Assembly (NCBI GenBank): GCA_017620345.1
Contig: JAFZQP010000135.1
Location: forward strand, 1-29,210
DNA length: 29,210 bases
Direction of reading: 5' to 3'
Source of the DNA: Lachnospiraceae bacterium
GTDB lineage: Bacteria > Bacillota_A > Clostridia > Lachnospirales > Lachnospiraceae
This document shows, piece after piece, positions 7,901-14,300 of this stretch. Positions within the stretch are counted from its first letter, which is position 1; each line of letters opens with the position of its first letter. The position numbers and the translations under genes are program-made. The notes below the pieces were generated by a model, which ran no database searches, had not been told where the DNA came from, and saw only the letters and a program-made list of their open reading frames with translations.

Positions 7901-8499
7901 AAGACATTGAGATATCTTCGTTTACTTCATCCAAACCGGAGGTTGTTTCGGTATACTCGATGACTGACGGCCTGTTTATCAAGGCAAATAGTAAAGGAAC
8001 ATCAAAAATATCCGTTGTATGTGACGGCAAAAAATACAGTACAACGGTCAGGGTATATGATCCTGTTATCTTTGGATCCGATATAGTTCTGCTTGATAAT
8101 AAGACCATATCTTTAAGCATCAAGAACGGTACTGGCAAGACAGTATGGTCAATTGATAATGAAGGGGTTGCAACAATAAAGAATGGAAAGATAAAGGGTG
8201 TTTCCAAGGGAACTGCAACAGTGACAGCCACAAATAATGGACGTACCATGACAAGGACTATCAATGTTTATAATGTTCCCAAGTTTGATAAGAAGGTATA
8301 TGAAACGAACGTTGGAACACCAATAGATGTTACGCTTACAAAGGACAGCGATATGCGCACCCCCCAATACAGTGTAAGCAATATTAAGATAGCAACTATT
8401 GATTCTTCAGGAAAGGTTACCCCAATAAAGAAGGGAACGGTGACCGTGACTGCGGAGATAGGCGGCAAGAAGTACAAGACAAAAGTAAAGATCAAATAA
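4939..8499 (+). CDS. BspA-like leucine-rich-repeat surface protein with Big-like and chitobiase C-terminal-type domains
   Basis: The 1186-residue secreted protein begins with a signal peptide (about 1-29, ending VFA before NEG). Residues about 150-568 hold roughly 15 DUF285/BspA-type leucine-rich repeats of 24-25 residues with the signature FDTSNVTDMSYMF...C..L..LDVS; a few carry 10-20-residue insertions. Then come two Big-like (Ig-fold) domains (about 617-798), a chitobiase/beta-hexosaminidase C-terminal-type domain (about 798-887; IFYTVDGSVPALDTSG, KAIAVKDW), and several further Big-like repeats (about 893-1186). There is no LPXTG motif or C-terminal membrane helix, so the surface attachment is unknown. 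BspA-like proteins are linked to adhesion to host or other microbes; that role is inferred here. The first two thirds is clearly AT-richer than neighbouring genes, while the last third resembles them. It has its own promoter and terminator and sits alone inside a candidate mobile element. Confidence 0.9.
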   Translation: MKNSIIKKLCVVLTCTSLVLSTQELIVFANEGEQVLLNSKDNQNDISLESYYDYSIEDTNMSKKTFSERLLNDEVEEIQNEIITLDADGNIASGSYENVTWVIDSNGQLSISGTGNYAPEYKNPDWYDYRESIKSAVVSLKDVTSLNSMFLGCDNLVSVDLSELDTSNVKVMRAMFEGCKKLVTVDVSRFITSNVTDMSRLFMNCRTVKTLNVSGFDTSNVTDMSYMFYECRSLETLDISHFNTSNVTSMEGMFASTFDTDDGHGVDIEGGGNALTYLDVSHFDTSNVIDMSSMFAGCIHLKTLDISKFNTSKVTDMSSMFSDCYEVEALDVSGFDTSNVVGMRAMFCGCNKVKTLDVSKFNTSRVKDMSSMFQGFNFGDAWMGSSNQLTSLDVSGFDTSKVENMCAMFYNCGALHTIDVSGFDTSKVTDMGWMFNMCYEVESLDVSGFDTSNVTNMRQMFLDCANLKTLNVSGFDTTNVTDMGCMFQGCSSLTNLDVSNFVTSKVVDMDSMFWGCSQLKVLNVGGFDTSKAEYIARLFRACASIETLDLSSFDLSRAIKMGNMVDECSSLTSIKSPISLNADISLPGEGWMNCTTQESVNCISVGTPKGTMFTREETVKVDSIELDQAQINLNPGEIGKVSATVFPVTANASDIVWISSDEEIVSVKTDIGSLSKNMVDAILVTGTKEGNATVTAKIGDVSASAIVSVINPVKFDKHEMQLISIKDSSDTIIATVKEGYSLDTLIWTSSDETVATVDKGVVYATEGLTEESTVVITAETPDRLYKDTCTVTVVPAEKVKTPTASIPSGEVEEGTLVELSCESLDADIFYTVDGSVPALDTSGNPTGTTKLFSGGIKIKNDVSIKAIAVKDWCNDSDVAEFAYTVKKEPVPDNTIDIRLVIGGKVKNEKIAKTAEDGKGYKIVVANNKIATVNNSGFIQGKKVGSTTATITKNDKEYKLNITVVDAGFTKTNYIVNAGDTVAPIFVAEDIEISSFTSSKPEVVSVYSMTDGLFIKANSKGTSKISVVCDGKKYSTTVRVYDPVIFGSDIVLLDNKTISLSIKNGTGKTVWSIDNEGVATIKNGKIKGVSKGTATVTATNNGRTMTRTINVYNVPKFDKKVYETNVGTPIDVTLTKDSDMRTPQYSVSNIKIATIDSSGKVTPIKKGTVTVTAEIGGKKYKTKVKIK

Positions 8500-8517
8500 A
8501 TCTCAAGGACTGAATAC

Positions 8518-8557
8518 AAAAAAGCATCTGCTGGATAATAACCGCAGATGCTTTTTT
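8518..8557. terminator. Strong intrinsic terminator after the BspA-like gene
   Basis: AAAAAAGCATCTGC (8518-8531) and GCAGATGCTTTTTT (8544-8557) form a perfect 14-bp stem with a 12-nt loop, beginning 19 nt after the stop codon. The A- and T-runs on both sides make it usable in both directions. It also isolates nrdG from upstream transcription. Confidence 0.93.
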
Positions 8558-8584
8558 CGTTGGGGAAAGAATCATTGTTAATGC

Positions 8585-8603
8585 TTTATTTTTTTTTGAG
8601 ACA
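8585..8603 (-). repeat. Inverted partial copy of the TGTCTC repeat
   Basis: On the minus strand this reads TGTCTCAAA followed by an A-rich stretch, about 14 of 19 matches to the right-end repeat, with the first 9 bases identical. It is oriented like the left end at 4649 and opposite to the three copies before nrdG. The A/T run makes chance similarity possible. Confidence 0.35.
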
Positions 8604-8648
8604 CAATATAAAGTAGTCCTCGGGCAAATGAATTACAATATATTGTAT
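8601..8648 (+). promoter_or_regulatory. Second pair of NrdR-box-like sites, upstream of nrdG
   Basis: 8601-8616 (ACACAATATAAAGTAG) and 8633-8648 (TTACAATATATTGTAT) each match 13 of 16 positions of the NrdR consensus acaCwAtATaTwGtgt. The gap is 16 bp, exactly as in the nrdD pair, and the second box contains the same ACAATATATTG string as the second nrdD box. They lie just upstream of the nrdG promoter rather than over it. AT-richness raises the chance of single matches; the repeated spacing is what makes the pair convincing. Confidence 0.6.
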
Positions 8649-8655
8649 AAAAGTG

Positions 8656-8684
8656 ATGACAAACCACAAGTGATGTATTATAAT
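8656..8684 (+). promoter_or_regulatory. Sigma-A type promoter of nrdG
   Basis: ATGACA (8656-8661), a 17-bp spacer and a perfect TATAAT (8679-8684). This would give nrdG its own transcript with a leader of about 170 nt that contains all three TGTCTC repeat copies. The need for a separate promoter fits the two terminators that separate nrdG from nrdD. Confidence 0.7.
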
Positions 8685-8720
8685 ACGAAAAGTGGGCAAG
8701 AAAATCTCCAAACGGGATTA

Positions 8721-8745
8721 TGTCTCAAATTAAAATAGGAAAAAC
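8721..8745 (+). repeat. TGTCTC repeat, copy 1 in the nrdG leader
   Basis: TGTCTCAAATTAAAATAGG followed by AAAAAC. It differs from copy 3 at one base in the 19-bp core, and shares the AGGAAAAAC tail with the left-end repeat. Confidence 0.7.
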
Positions 8746-8774
8746 CACACAAAACTGGCAGAAGAAAAATCATC

Positions 8775-8794
8775 TGTCTCAAAATAAATTAGGA
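8775..8794 (+). repeat. TGTCTC repeat, copy 2 in the nrdG leader
   Basis: TGTCTCAAAATAAATTAGGA, starting 54 bp after copy 1 and 56 bp before copy 3. It differs from copy 3 at one base in the 19-bp core. Confidence 0.7.
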
Positions 8795-8830
8795 CAAAAG
8801 GACACAAATACACGATGAAACCGTTGAGTT

Positions 8831-8856
8831 TGTCTCAAATTAAATTAGGGAGAAAC
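8831..8856 (+). repeat. TGTCTC repeat, copy 3; right terminal repeat of the candidate element
   Basis: TGTCTCAAATTAAATTAGG (8831-8849) followed by GAGAAAC. Its AGGGAG (8847-8852) also serves as the nrdG Shine-Dalgarno, so the repeat supplies the RBS. It is the inverted partner of 4649-4673. Confidence 0.65.
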
Positions 8857-8864
8857 ATGTAATG
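8856..8864 (+). repeat. Right copy of 9-bp direct repeat CATGTAATG
   Basis: Identical to 4641-4649. Its last three bases are the nrdG start codon, and ATGTAA within it mirrors the nrdD last codon and stop. This fits duplication of an ancestral nrdD-nrdG TAATG junction. Confidence 0.55.
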
Positions 8865-9374
8865 AGGTATCACAATATTACCAAAGACGACATGCTCAAC
8901 GGAGACGGACTCCGTGTCGTTTTGTGGGTTGCAGGCTGCTCTCATTGCTGTGAGGGCTGTCAGAATCCATCAACCTGGGATCCGAACGGTGGCATCCTGT
9001 TTGACGATGCTGCCAGGGAAGAGATCTTTGCCGAACTCCGGAAGCCTTATATTTCGGGAATAACGTTTTCGGGCGGAGATCCTATGTACTGTACCAACTA
9101 TCAGGAGATCAAAGGTCTGGCATCAGAGATCAAGGAGAAGTTTCCGGGCAAGAACATCTGGATGTATACGGGTGAAGTCTGGGAAAATCTTTATACTGAT
9201 CCGATAATGAAGTTTATTGACGTACTGGTAGACGGGGAATTTCATATAGAGGAGCGAGATGCTTTGCTGCTTTGGAAGGGAAGCGCGAACCAGCGCGTGA
9301 TTGATGTGGCAGCGACACTCGCTTCTGATACCCCCGAGAAACCGGTTATATTTTGTGACGATTATTATAAATAA
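8862..9374 (+). CDS. nrdG: Anaerobic ribonucleotide reductase activating protein (radical SAM)
   Basis: NrdG uses a 4Fe-4S cluster and S-adenosylmethionine to form the glycyl radical on NrdD. The 170-residue product has the length and order of the family: N-terminal YHNITKDDMLNGDGLRVVLWVAGC, the radical SAM cluster motif CX3CX2C at C26, C30 and C33 (CSHCCEGCQNP), then the SAM-binding ISGITFSGGDPMY segment and the late KFIDVLVDGEFHIEERD. The RBS AGGGAG lies inside a repeat 9 nt before the ATG. The gene is separated from nrdD by about 4.2 kb and two terminators, and has its own promoter with NrdR-box-like sites. A cysteine at 29 within the cluster motif is extra. Assignment is firm. Confidence 0.96.
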   Translation: MRYHNITKDDMLNGDGLRVVLWVAGCSHCCEGCQNPSTWDPNGGILFDDAAREEIFAELRKPYISGITFSGGDPMYCTNYQEIKGLASEIKEKFPGKNIWMYTGEVWENLYTDPIMKFIDVLVDGEFHIEERDALLLWKGSANQRVIDVAATLASDTPEKPVIFCDDYYK

Positions 9375-9407
9375 GATGCTCCAAACATCAGCAGGAGGAG
9401 TTTTATC

Positions 9408-9920
9408 ATGAACAGGATCGCAAAGTTCTCCAAGGTCAGCTTCGAACAATTCCATAAAGGGTATCATGACGAATTCGGCGGGGATCCTGAAGAGATCAGA
9501 AAAGTCTATGACAGCATCATACTGCCGAAGAGGGCAACATCCGGTTCGGCTGGGTATGATTTTTACTCGCCGGTTGATTTTCATTTAAAGCCCGGCGAGA
9601 CTGTAAAGATACCAACCGGGATAAGGGCGCGCATGAATGAGGACTGGGTGCTGGCGCTGTTTCCGCGAAGCGGACTCGGATTCAAATATCGTATGCAGCT
9701 TAACAATACGGTCGGCATAATCGACAGTGATTATTATGATTCGGATAATGAAGGTCATATCTTCGTTAAGATCACAAACGATTCCAACGAAGGCAGGGAT
9801 ATCGATATCACAGCCGGGAGCGGATTTGTACAGGGGATATTCCTGATGTACGGGATCACCGAAGATGATGATACGGATGATATCAGAAACGGCGGATTCG
9901 GGAGTACGGACAGGAACTGA
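9408..9920 (+). CDS. dut: dUTP diphosphatase (dUTPase), trimeric type
   Basis: dUTPase hydrolyses dUTP to dUMP and pyrophosphate, keeping uracil out of DNA and supplying dUMP for dTMP synthesis. The five conserved motifs appear in order: ATSGSAGYDF (1), PRSGLGFK (2), LNNTVGIIDSDYYDSDNEG (3), SGFVQGIF (4) and the flexible C-terminal RNGGFGSTD (5). About 40 residues precede the first motif, so the 170-residue protein is longer than the usual 145-150, with an N-terminal extension of unknown use and an acidic insert before motif 5 (TEDDDTDD). The motif 3 loop is slightly expanded (DSDYYDSDNEGH). RBS AGGAGGAG precedes the ATG. It follows nrdG by 33 nt, consistent with co-expression of dNTP-related functions. 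Confidence 0.93.
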   Translation: MNRIAKFSKVSFEQFHKGYHDEFGGDPEEIRKVYDSIILPKRATSGSAGYDFYSPVDFHLKPGETVKIPTGIRARMNEDWVLALFPRSGLGFKYRMQLNNTVGIIDSDYYDSDNEGHIFVKITNDSNEGRDIDITAGSGFVQGIFLMYGITEDDDTDDIRNGGFGSTDRN

Positions 9921-9922
9921 AT

Positions 9923-11275
9923 ATGAAAGAGCACGTTCATTTGATCAAAAGTGTTGAAAAAGGGAGCATCGCCGAAGAGATGGGAGTCGAAGCCGGCGAT
10001 GCCCTTATTTGTATTGACGACCAGCCTGTTGAAGATGTCTTTGACTACAGATTCATGATCCAAAGCTGTGAGCTTTCAGTAGTGATACGAAAGCCGGACG
10101 GTGAAGAGTGGGAACTTGATATAGAGAAGGATGAATCCGAGGATCTGGGCATTGAGTTCGAGTCGGGGCTTATGGATGAATACAGAAGCTGCAGAAATAA
10201 ATGCATTTTCTGTTTCATAGATCAGATGCCGGAAGGAATGAGACCGACACTGTATTTCAAGGATGATGATTCAAGACTGTCGTTCCTGCAGGGTAACTAT
10301 GTTACGCTTACAAATATGAATGACCATGATATAGACAGGATCATAAGGTACAGGCTCAGCCCGATAAATATCTCCGTACAGACGACAGACCGCGAACTTC
10401 GGTGTAAGATGCTGAACAACAGGTTTGCCGGAAAGGCTCTTGATAAGATAAAAAAGCTTTATGATGCGGGGATCACGATGAACGCCCAGATCGTTCTGTG
10501 CAAAGACGTGAATGACAGACAGCATCTTCGTCAAACACTGACCGATCTTCTCGAGTATGCTCCGATCATGCAGAGCGTATCCGTCGTCCCTGTCGGGATA
10601 ACCAGATATCGTGACGGACTGTATCCACTAAAGAAAATAGAAAAGGATGATGCGATCGACGCACTGAACATAATAGATGAGATAGCATCTGATGCATATA
10701 AGCGTTTCGGCATTCATTTTGCGCACGCTTCCGATGAGATATATATTCTCGCCGAAAGGCAGCTGCCGCCGGCAGATGAGTACGATGACTACCCGCAGCT
10801 TGAGAACGGTGTCGGGATGCTGAGGCTTATGAGCGATGAATATGACAGCGCTTACATGCGGCTTAAGCATGACATTGACAGCGGGCTGATTCATCCTGAC
10901 GACTACAGGATGAAGTTTTCGATAGCGACCGGAATGCTGGCGAAAAGCTATGTCGAGGAGGCAACAGCAAAGATCTGCAGCCTGTTTAATAATGTATCTT
11001 TTGCTGTATATGCGATCAGAAATGACTTTTTCGGAGAAAATATAACCGTTTCGGGGCTGATCACGGGAAGGGATATCATTCAACAGCTCAGTGGATGCGA
11101 CCTTGGTGATCATCTTCTGATACCTGAGTCGATGATGAAGGCAGATGAGGAGATTTTCCTTGATAATGTGACGGTTGCGGACCTTGAGGGGGCTTTACAA
11201 GTAAATATTCATATTGTAAAATCAAACGGATTGGATTTAGTTAATTTCATACTGAAAGAGAAGTTTTATGAGTAA
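9923..11275 (+). CDS. DUF512 family radical SAM protein with N-terminal PDZ domain
   Basis: The 450-residue product combines a PDZ-like domain (about 8-70, VEKGSIAEEMGVEAGDALICIDDQPVEDV), a radical SAM-like segment with CX3CX2C at C90, C94 and C97 (CRNKCIFCFIDQMPEGMRPTLY), and a C-terminal DUF512 domain. The next conserved stretch, FKDDDSRLSFLQGNYVTLTNM, is characteristic of this clostridial family. The substrate and reaction are unknown. In Firmicutes the gene is commonly next to der, as here, where the two overlap by 8 nt (11268-11275), suggesting translational coupling and perhaps a link to ribosome or RNA metabolism; that link is guilt by association only. The start 3 nt after the dut stop has AGGA upstream. 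No signal peptide, so it is cytoplasmic despite the PDZ domain. Confidence 0.9.
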   Translation: MKEHVHLIKSVEKGSIAEEMGVEAGDALICIDDQPVEDVFDYRFMIQSCELSVVIRKPDGEEWELDIEKDESEDLGIEFESGLMDEYRSCRNKCIFCFIDQMPEGMRPTLYFKDDDSRLSFLQGNYVTLTNMNDHDIDRIIRYRLSPINISVQTTDRELRCKMLNNRFAGKALDKIKKLYDAGITMNAQIVLCKDVNDRQHLRQTLTDLLEYAPIMQSVSVVPVGITRYRDGLYPLKKIEKDDAIDALNIIDEIASDAYKRFGIHFAHASDEIYILAERQLPPADEYDDYPQLENGVGMLRLMSDEYDSAYMRLKHDIDSGLIHPDDYRMKFSIATGMLAKSYVEEATAKICSLFNNVSFAVYAIRNDFFGENITVSGLITGRDIIQQLSGCDLGDHLLIPESMMKADEEIFLDNVTVADLEGALQVNIHIVKSNGLDLVNFILKEKFYE

Positions 11276-12590
11276 GCCTATTGTGGCCATAGTCGGTCGA
11301 CCCAATGTGGGAAAATCGTCGCTTTTTAATGTTATCGCGGGTTCAAGGATATCTATCGTAAAGGATACCCCCGGGATAACAAGAGACAGGATATATGCTG
11401 AAAGTTCCTGGCTTGACAGGAGTTTTACGATCATAGATACAGGCGGAATAGAGCCGGACAGTTCGGATGTCATACTGTCGCAGATGAGAGAACAGGCGCA
11501 GATAGCGATGGATACCGCGGATGTTATAGTGTTCATCGTGGATGTTAAGCAGGGTCTGGTCGATTCGGATTCCAAAGTATGCGATATGCTCAGGCGGTCG
11601 CATAAGCCGGTTATCCTGTGTGTTAACAAGGTTGATGATTTTAAGAAGTTCGGAAATGACATATATGAGTTCTACAATCTCGGCATAGGAGAGCCTATAG
11701 CGGTATCTGCTGCAAACCGTCTCGGGATCGGGGAACTCCTTGATGCGGTTGCCAGTCATTTCCCGCCCGCATCTGCAGATGAAGACGATGATGACCGGCT
11801 GAAGGTTGCGATCGTAGGGAAGCCCAATGTAGGCAAATCATCGATCATCAACAAACTGATCGGCAAGGACCGTCTGATCGTATCGGATATTGCCGGAACG
11901 ACAAGAGATGCCGTTGATACTCCGGTCATGGGTAACGGCAAAGAATACGTCTTTATCGATACGGCCGGACTCAGACGTAAGAAGAACGTAAAAGAAGATC
12001 TTGAACATTATATGGTCATCAGGACCGTTGCGGCGATAGAAAGATCCGATGTAGTCATCCTTGTTGTTGATGCCGAGCAGGGCATAACCGAGCAGGAAGC
12101 GAAGATAGCCGGGATAGCGCATGAAGCGGGTAAAGGCATAATAATCGCAGTCAATAAATGGGATGCGGTGGAAAAGGATTCCAAGACCGTAAACAAGTAC
12201 GAGAAAGATATCAGAAACGTGCTCTCATTTATTCCGTATGCGGAGATCACGTTTATTTCCGCCAAAACCGGGCAGAGACTGGGCAAGCTGTTCGATCTTG
12301 TCGACATGGTCGGGGCCAATTCTTCGATGCGGATCGCAACCGGAGTATTGAACGAGATCATGACCGAGGCAGTTGCCATGCAGCAGCCGCCAAGTGATAA
12401 AGGGAAAAGACTTAAGCTGTTTTATATGACACAGGTGGCTGTTCGGCCACCTACGTTTGTTATTTTTGTCAATGACAAAGAGCTTATGCATTTCTCATAT
12501 ACGAGATATATTGAAAATCAGGTGCGTGAGGCGTTCGGGTTCAGAGGAACACCGCTTAAGTTCATCATAAGGGAAAGAGGAGAAAAGTGA
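11268..12590 (+). CDS. der: Ribosome biogenesis GTPase Der (EngA)
   Basis: Der is an essential GTPase with two tandem G domains that helps assemble the 50S subunit. The 440-residue product shows both: domain 1 with GRPNVGKSS, the Thr of TPGITRD, DTGG and NKVD; domain 2 with GKPNVGKSS, AGTTRDAVDT, DTAG and NKWD. A C-terminal KH-like domain follows (about 350-440) with VAVRPPTFVIFVNDKELMHFSYTRYIENQVREAFGFRGTPLKF, the family end. Length is normal. It overlaps the upstream DUF512 gene by 8 nt and the downstream plsY by 4 nt (GTGA), so translation of all three is probably coupled. Confidence 0.98.
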   Translation: MSKPIVAIVGRPNVGKSSLFNVIAGSRISIVKDTPGITRDRIYAESSWLDRSFTIIDTGGIEPDSSDVILSQMREQAQIAMDTADVIVFIVDVKQGLVDSDSKVCDMLRRSHKPVILCVNKVDDFKKFGNDIYEFYNLGIGEPIAVSAANRLGIGELLDAVASHFPPASADEDDDDRLKVAIVGKPNVGKSSIINKLIGKDRLIVSDIAGTTRDAVDTPVMGNGKEYVFIDTAGLRRKKNVKEDLEHYMVIRTVAAIERSDVVILVVDAEQGITEQEAKIAGIAHEAGKGIIIAVNKWDAVEKDSKTVNKYEKDIRNVLSFIPYAEITFISAKTGQRLGKLFDLVDMVGANSSMRIATGVLNEIMTEAVAMQQPPSDKGKRLKLFYMTQVAVRPPTFVIFVNDKELMHFSYTRYIENQVREAFGFRGTPLKFIIRERGEK

Positions 12591-13261
12591 CCGTTCGTTT
12601 GATCTGTCTGTGTATAGGTTATATATGCGGACTTCTGCAGACCGGATATATCGTCGGGAAGATTAAGGGAATAGACATCAGAGAGCATGGCAGCGGGAAT
12701 GCGGGGACAACGAACATCCTGCGTACAATGGGGCTGAAATATGCGATAATAGTCCTTCTGTGTGATGCGTGTAAGTGCGGCGCCGCCATTCTGATAACAA
12801 GAGCTGTGTTCGGGAACACTTATCCCGATATCATGAGACTCCTGTACGTATATGCGTCGGCAGGTGCGATCCTTGGACATAATTTTCCGTTCTACATGGG
12901 ATTTAAGGGCGGAAAAGGTATAGCGGCAACAGCAGGTTTTATCATTTTCGGGCTTTCGCCGGTAATGACGCTTGTAGGTATAATCGTTTTCTTTTCGATA
13001 TTCTTTATCACTCATTATGTATCCCTGGGCTCCATTTTATTATATGTTGCACTTGTGATCTGCTCGTTCATATTCATGAAGACGGATTTCTACGGCTGGA
13101 GACAGATGGGGATGGAGAATCTGTATTGGGAATACAGTATAGTTATCATCATCCTGATGATCCTTATGCTCATACGGCATAAGGAAAATATCAAACGACT
13201 CATCGCAGGCTGTGAGCGCAAGACTTACCTTAGGTCACGACCTGAGATCGATATCAAATAG
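12587..13261 (+). CDS. plsY: Acyl phosphate:glycerol-3-phosphate acyltransferase PlsY
   Basis: PlsY is the membrane enzyme that transfers the acyl group from acyl phosphate to glycerol-3-phosphate, the first step of phospholipid synthesis. The 224-residue product is hydrophobic with five or more predicted membrane helices and both cytoplasmic signature motifs: GSGNAGTTNILRTMG and GHNFPFYMGFKGGKGIA. The start is GTG, placed by the 4-nt GTGA overlap with the der stop. A roughly 20-residue basic tail after the last helix (RHKENIKRLIAGCERKTYLRS) makes it somewhat longer than the usual 190-210. The next gene, gpsA, makes its substrate glycerol-3-phosphate. Confidence 0.95.
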   Translation: MTVRLICLCIGYICGLLQTGYIVGKIKGIDIREHGSGNAGTTNILRTMGLKYAIIVLLCDACKCGAAILITRAVFGNTYPDIMRLLYVYASAGAILGHNFPFYMGFKGGKGIAATAGFIIFGLSPVMTLVGIIVFFSIFFITHYVSLGSILLYVALVICSFIFMKTDFYGWRQMGMENLYWEYSIVIIILMILMLIRHKENIKRLIAGCERKTYLRSRPEIDIK

Positions 13262-13282
13262 ATAATCTGGAGGTGTAAGGAC

Positions 13283-14299
13283 ATGGCTGATGTCAGCATC
13301 ATCGGTGCCGGAAGCTGGGGCACCGCATTATCGGTTGTCCTGTCGGATAACGGCCATTCGGTCACGATATGGTCGATAGCGGACAGCGAGATTGAAATGC
13401 TAAGCAAATACCATGAGAACAAAGATAAATTGCCGGGAGTCATCCTTCCGGACGATATGATCTTTACGACGGACTTAAAACAGGCCTGTCATAAAAAGGA
13501 TCTTATCGTTCTTGCGGTACCGTCCGTATATACGAGAAGTACGGCAGTACTTATGAGTTCGGTCGTTGAAAAGGATCAGGTCATAGTGAACGTATCAAAG
13601 GGGATCGAAGAAGATTCGTTAATGACCCTTTCGGATATAATAGAACAGGAGATACCTCAGGCAAAAGTAGCCGTAATGTCAGGTCCGTCACATGCGGAAG
13701 AAGTAGGCCGGAGGATACCGACAACATGTGTTGTCGGGGCAAAGAGCAAGGAAACAGCGGAATTCGTCCAGAATATCTTTATAAGTAAGGTATTCAGGGT
13801 TTATACAAGCCCGGATGTGCTGGGGATCGAACTCGGGGGTGCCCTAAAAAACGTGGTGGCTCTTGCAGCGGGGATGGCAGACGGACTGGGGTATGGTGAC
13901 AATACCAAGGCCGCCCTCATTACAAGAGGTATAGCAGAGATATCGCGCCTGGGCGTTGCGATGGGAGGAAGTGCCGAAACATTTGCGGGGCTTACCGGAA
14001 TAGGTGATCTTGTCGTAACATGTGCCAGCAAGCATTCAAGGAATCGTAAGGCCGGAATGCTGATGGGACAGGGACTTGACATGGAGCATGCCATGAAGGA
14101 AGTCAATATGGTCGTTGAAGGCGTATATTCCGCGAAGGCGGCGCTTGCACTTGCAGCCAGATATAATGTGGAAGTCCCGATAATCGAAAAAGTCAATGAT
14201 ATACTGTTCAACGGTTCGACGGTAAAAAGTGCTGTCGCGGAACTCATGAACAGAGACAGAAAAGATGAGTACTACGGTCTTATGTGGAAGGAGTCATGA
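13283..14299 (+). CDS. gpsA: NAD(P)H-dependent glycerol-3-phosphate dehydrogenase
   Basis: GpsA reduces dihydroxyacetone phosphate to sn-glycerol-3-phosphate, which PlsY (next gene upstream) acylates. The 338-residue protein opens with the dinucleotide-binding loop GAGSWGTALS, then has LAVPSVYTR, the SKGIEEDSL and MSGPSHAEEV segments, and the catalytic Lys in ELGGALKNVVALAAG. The C-terminal half contains the substrate-binding GLTGIGDLVVTCASKHSRNRK. Length matches the family. RBS GGAGG sits 9-10 nt before the ATG, and 21 nt separates it from plsY. Confidence 0.97.
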   Translation: MADVSIIGAGSWGTALSVVLSDNGHSVTIWSIADSEIEMLSKYHENKDKLPGVILPDDMIFTTDLKQACHKKDLIVLAVPSVYTRSTAVLMSSVVEKDQVIVNVSKGIEEDSLMTLSDIIEQEIPQAKVAVMSGPSHAEEVGRRIPTTCVVGAKSKETAEFVQNIFISKVFRVYTSPDVLGIELGGALKNVVALAAGMADGLGYGDNTKAALITRGIAEISRLGVAMGGSAETFAGLTGIGDLVVTCASKHSRNRKAGMLMGQGLDMEHAMKEVNMVVEGVYSAKAALALAARYNVEVPIIEKVNDILFNGSTVKSAVAELMNRDRKDEYYGLMWKES

Positions 14300-14300
14300 T

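Larger units (their letters stand above)
4649..8856. mobile_element. Candidate non-autonomous inserted element carrying a BspA-like gene between nrdD and nrdG
   Basis: The 4.2 kb between nrdD and nrdG is bounded by imperfect inverted repeats. The left end (4649-4673) and the reverse complement of the right end (8831-8856) agree at about 20 of 26 aligned positions, sharing CCTAATTTAA and GACA. Immediately outside them lies CATGTAATG in direct orientation. Joining the flanks would give an nrdD stop overlapping the nrdG start (TAATG), a compact arrangement normal for nrdDG. The interior is AT-richer than its surroundings and has one large gene but no transposase, so the element would need help in trans or be an old relic. 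Complications: extra repeat copies at 8585, 8721 and 8775, and an NrdR-box-like pair with a promoter for nrdG inside the right end, so more than one event may be involved. The transposon family cannot be named from these ends. Confidence 0.5.

Noticed and set aside
8721..8850. Three spaced short repeats considered as a CRISPR array
   Set aside because: Repeat cores are only 19-20 bp with substitutions, only three units, no cas genes; better explained as transposon-end repeats.
14265..14300. Upstream in-frame ATG for the MoxR-type ATPase, adding 12 residues
   Set aside because: It lies inside gpsA without a Shine-Dalgarno; the ATG at 14301 has GGAAGGAG at proper distance and gives the family-type N-terminus.
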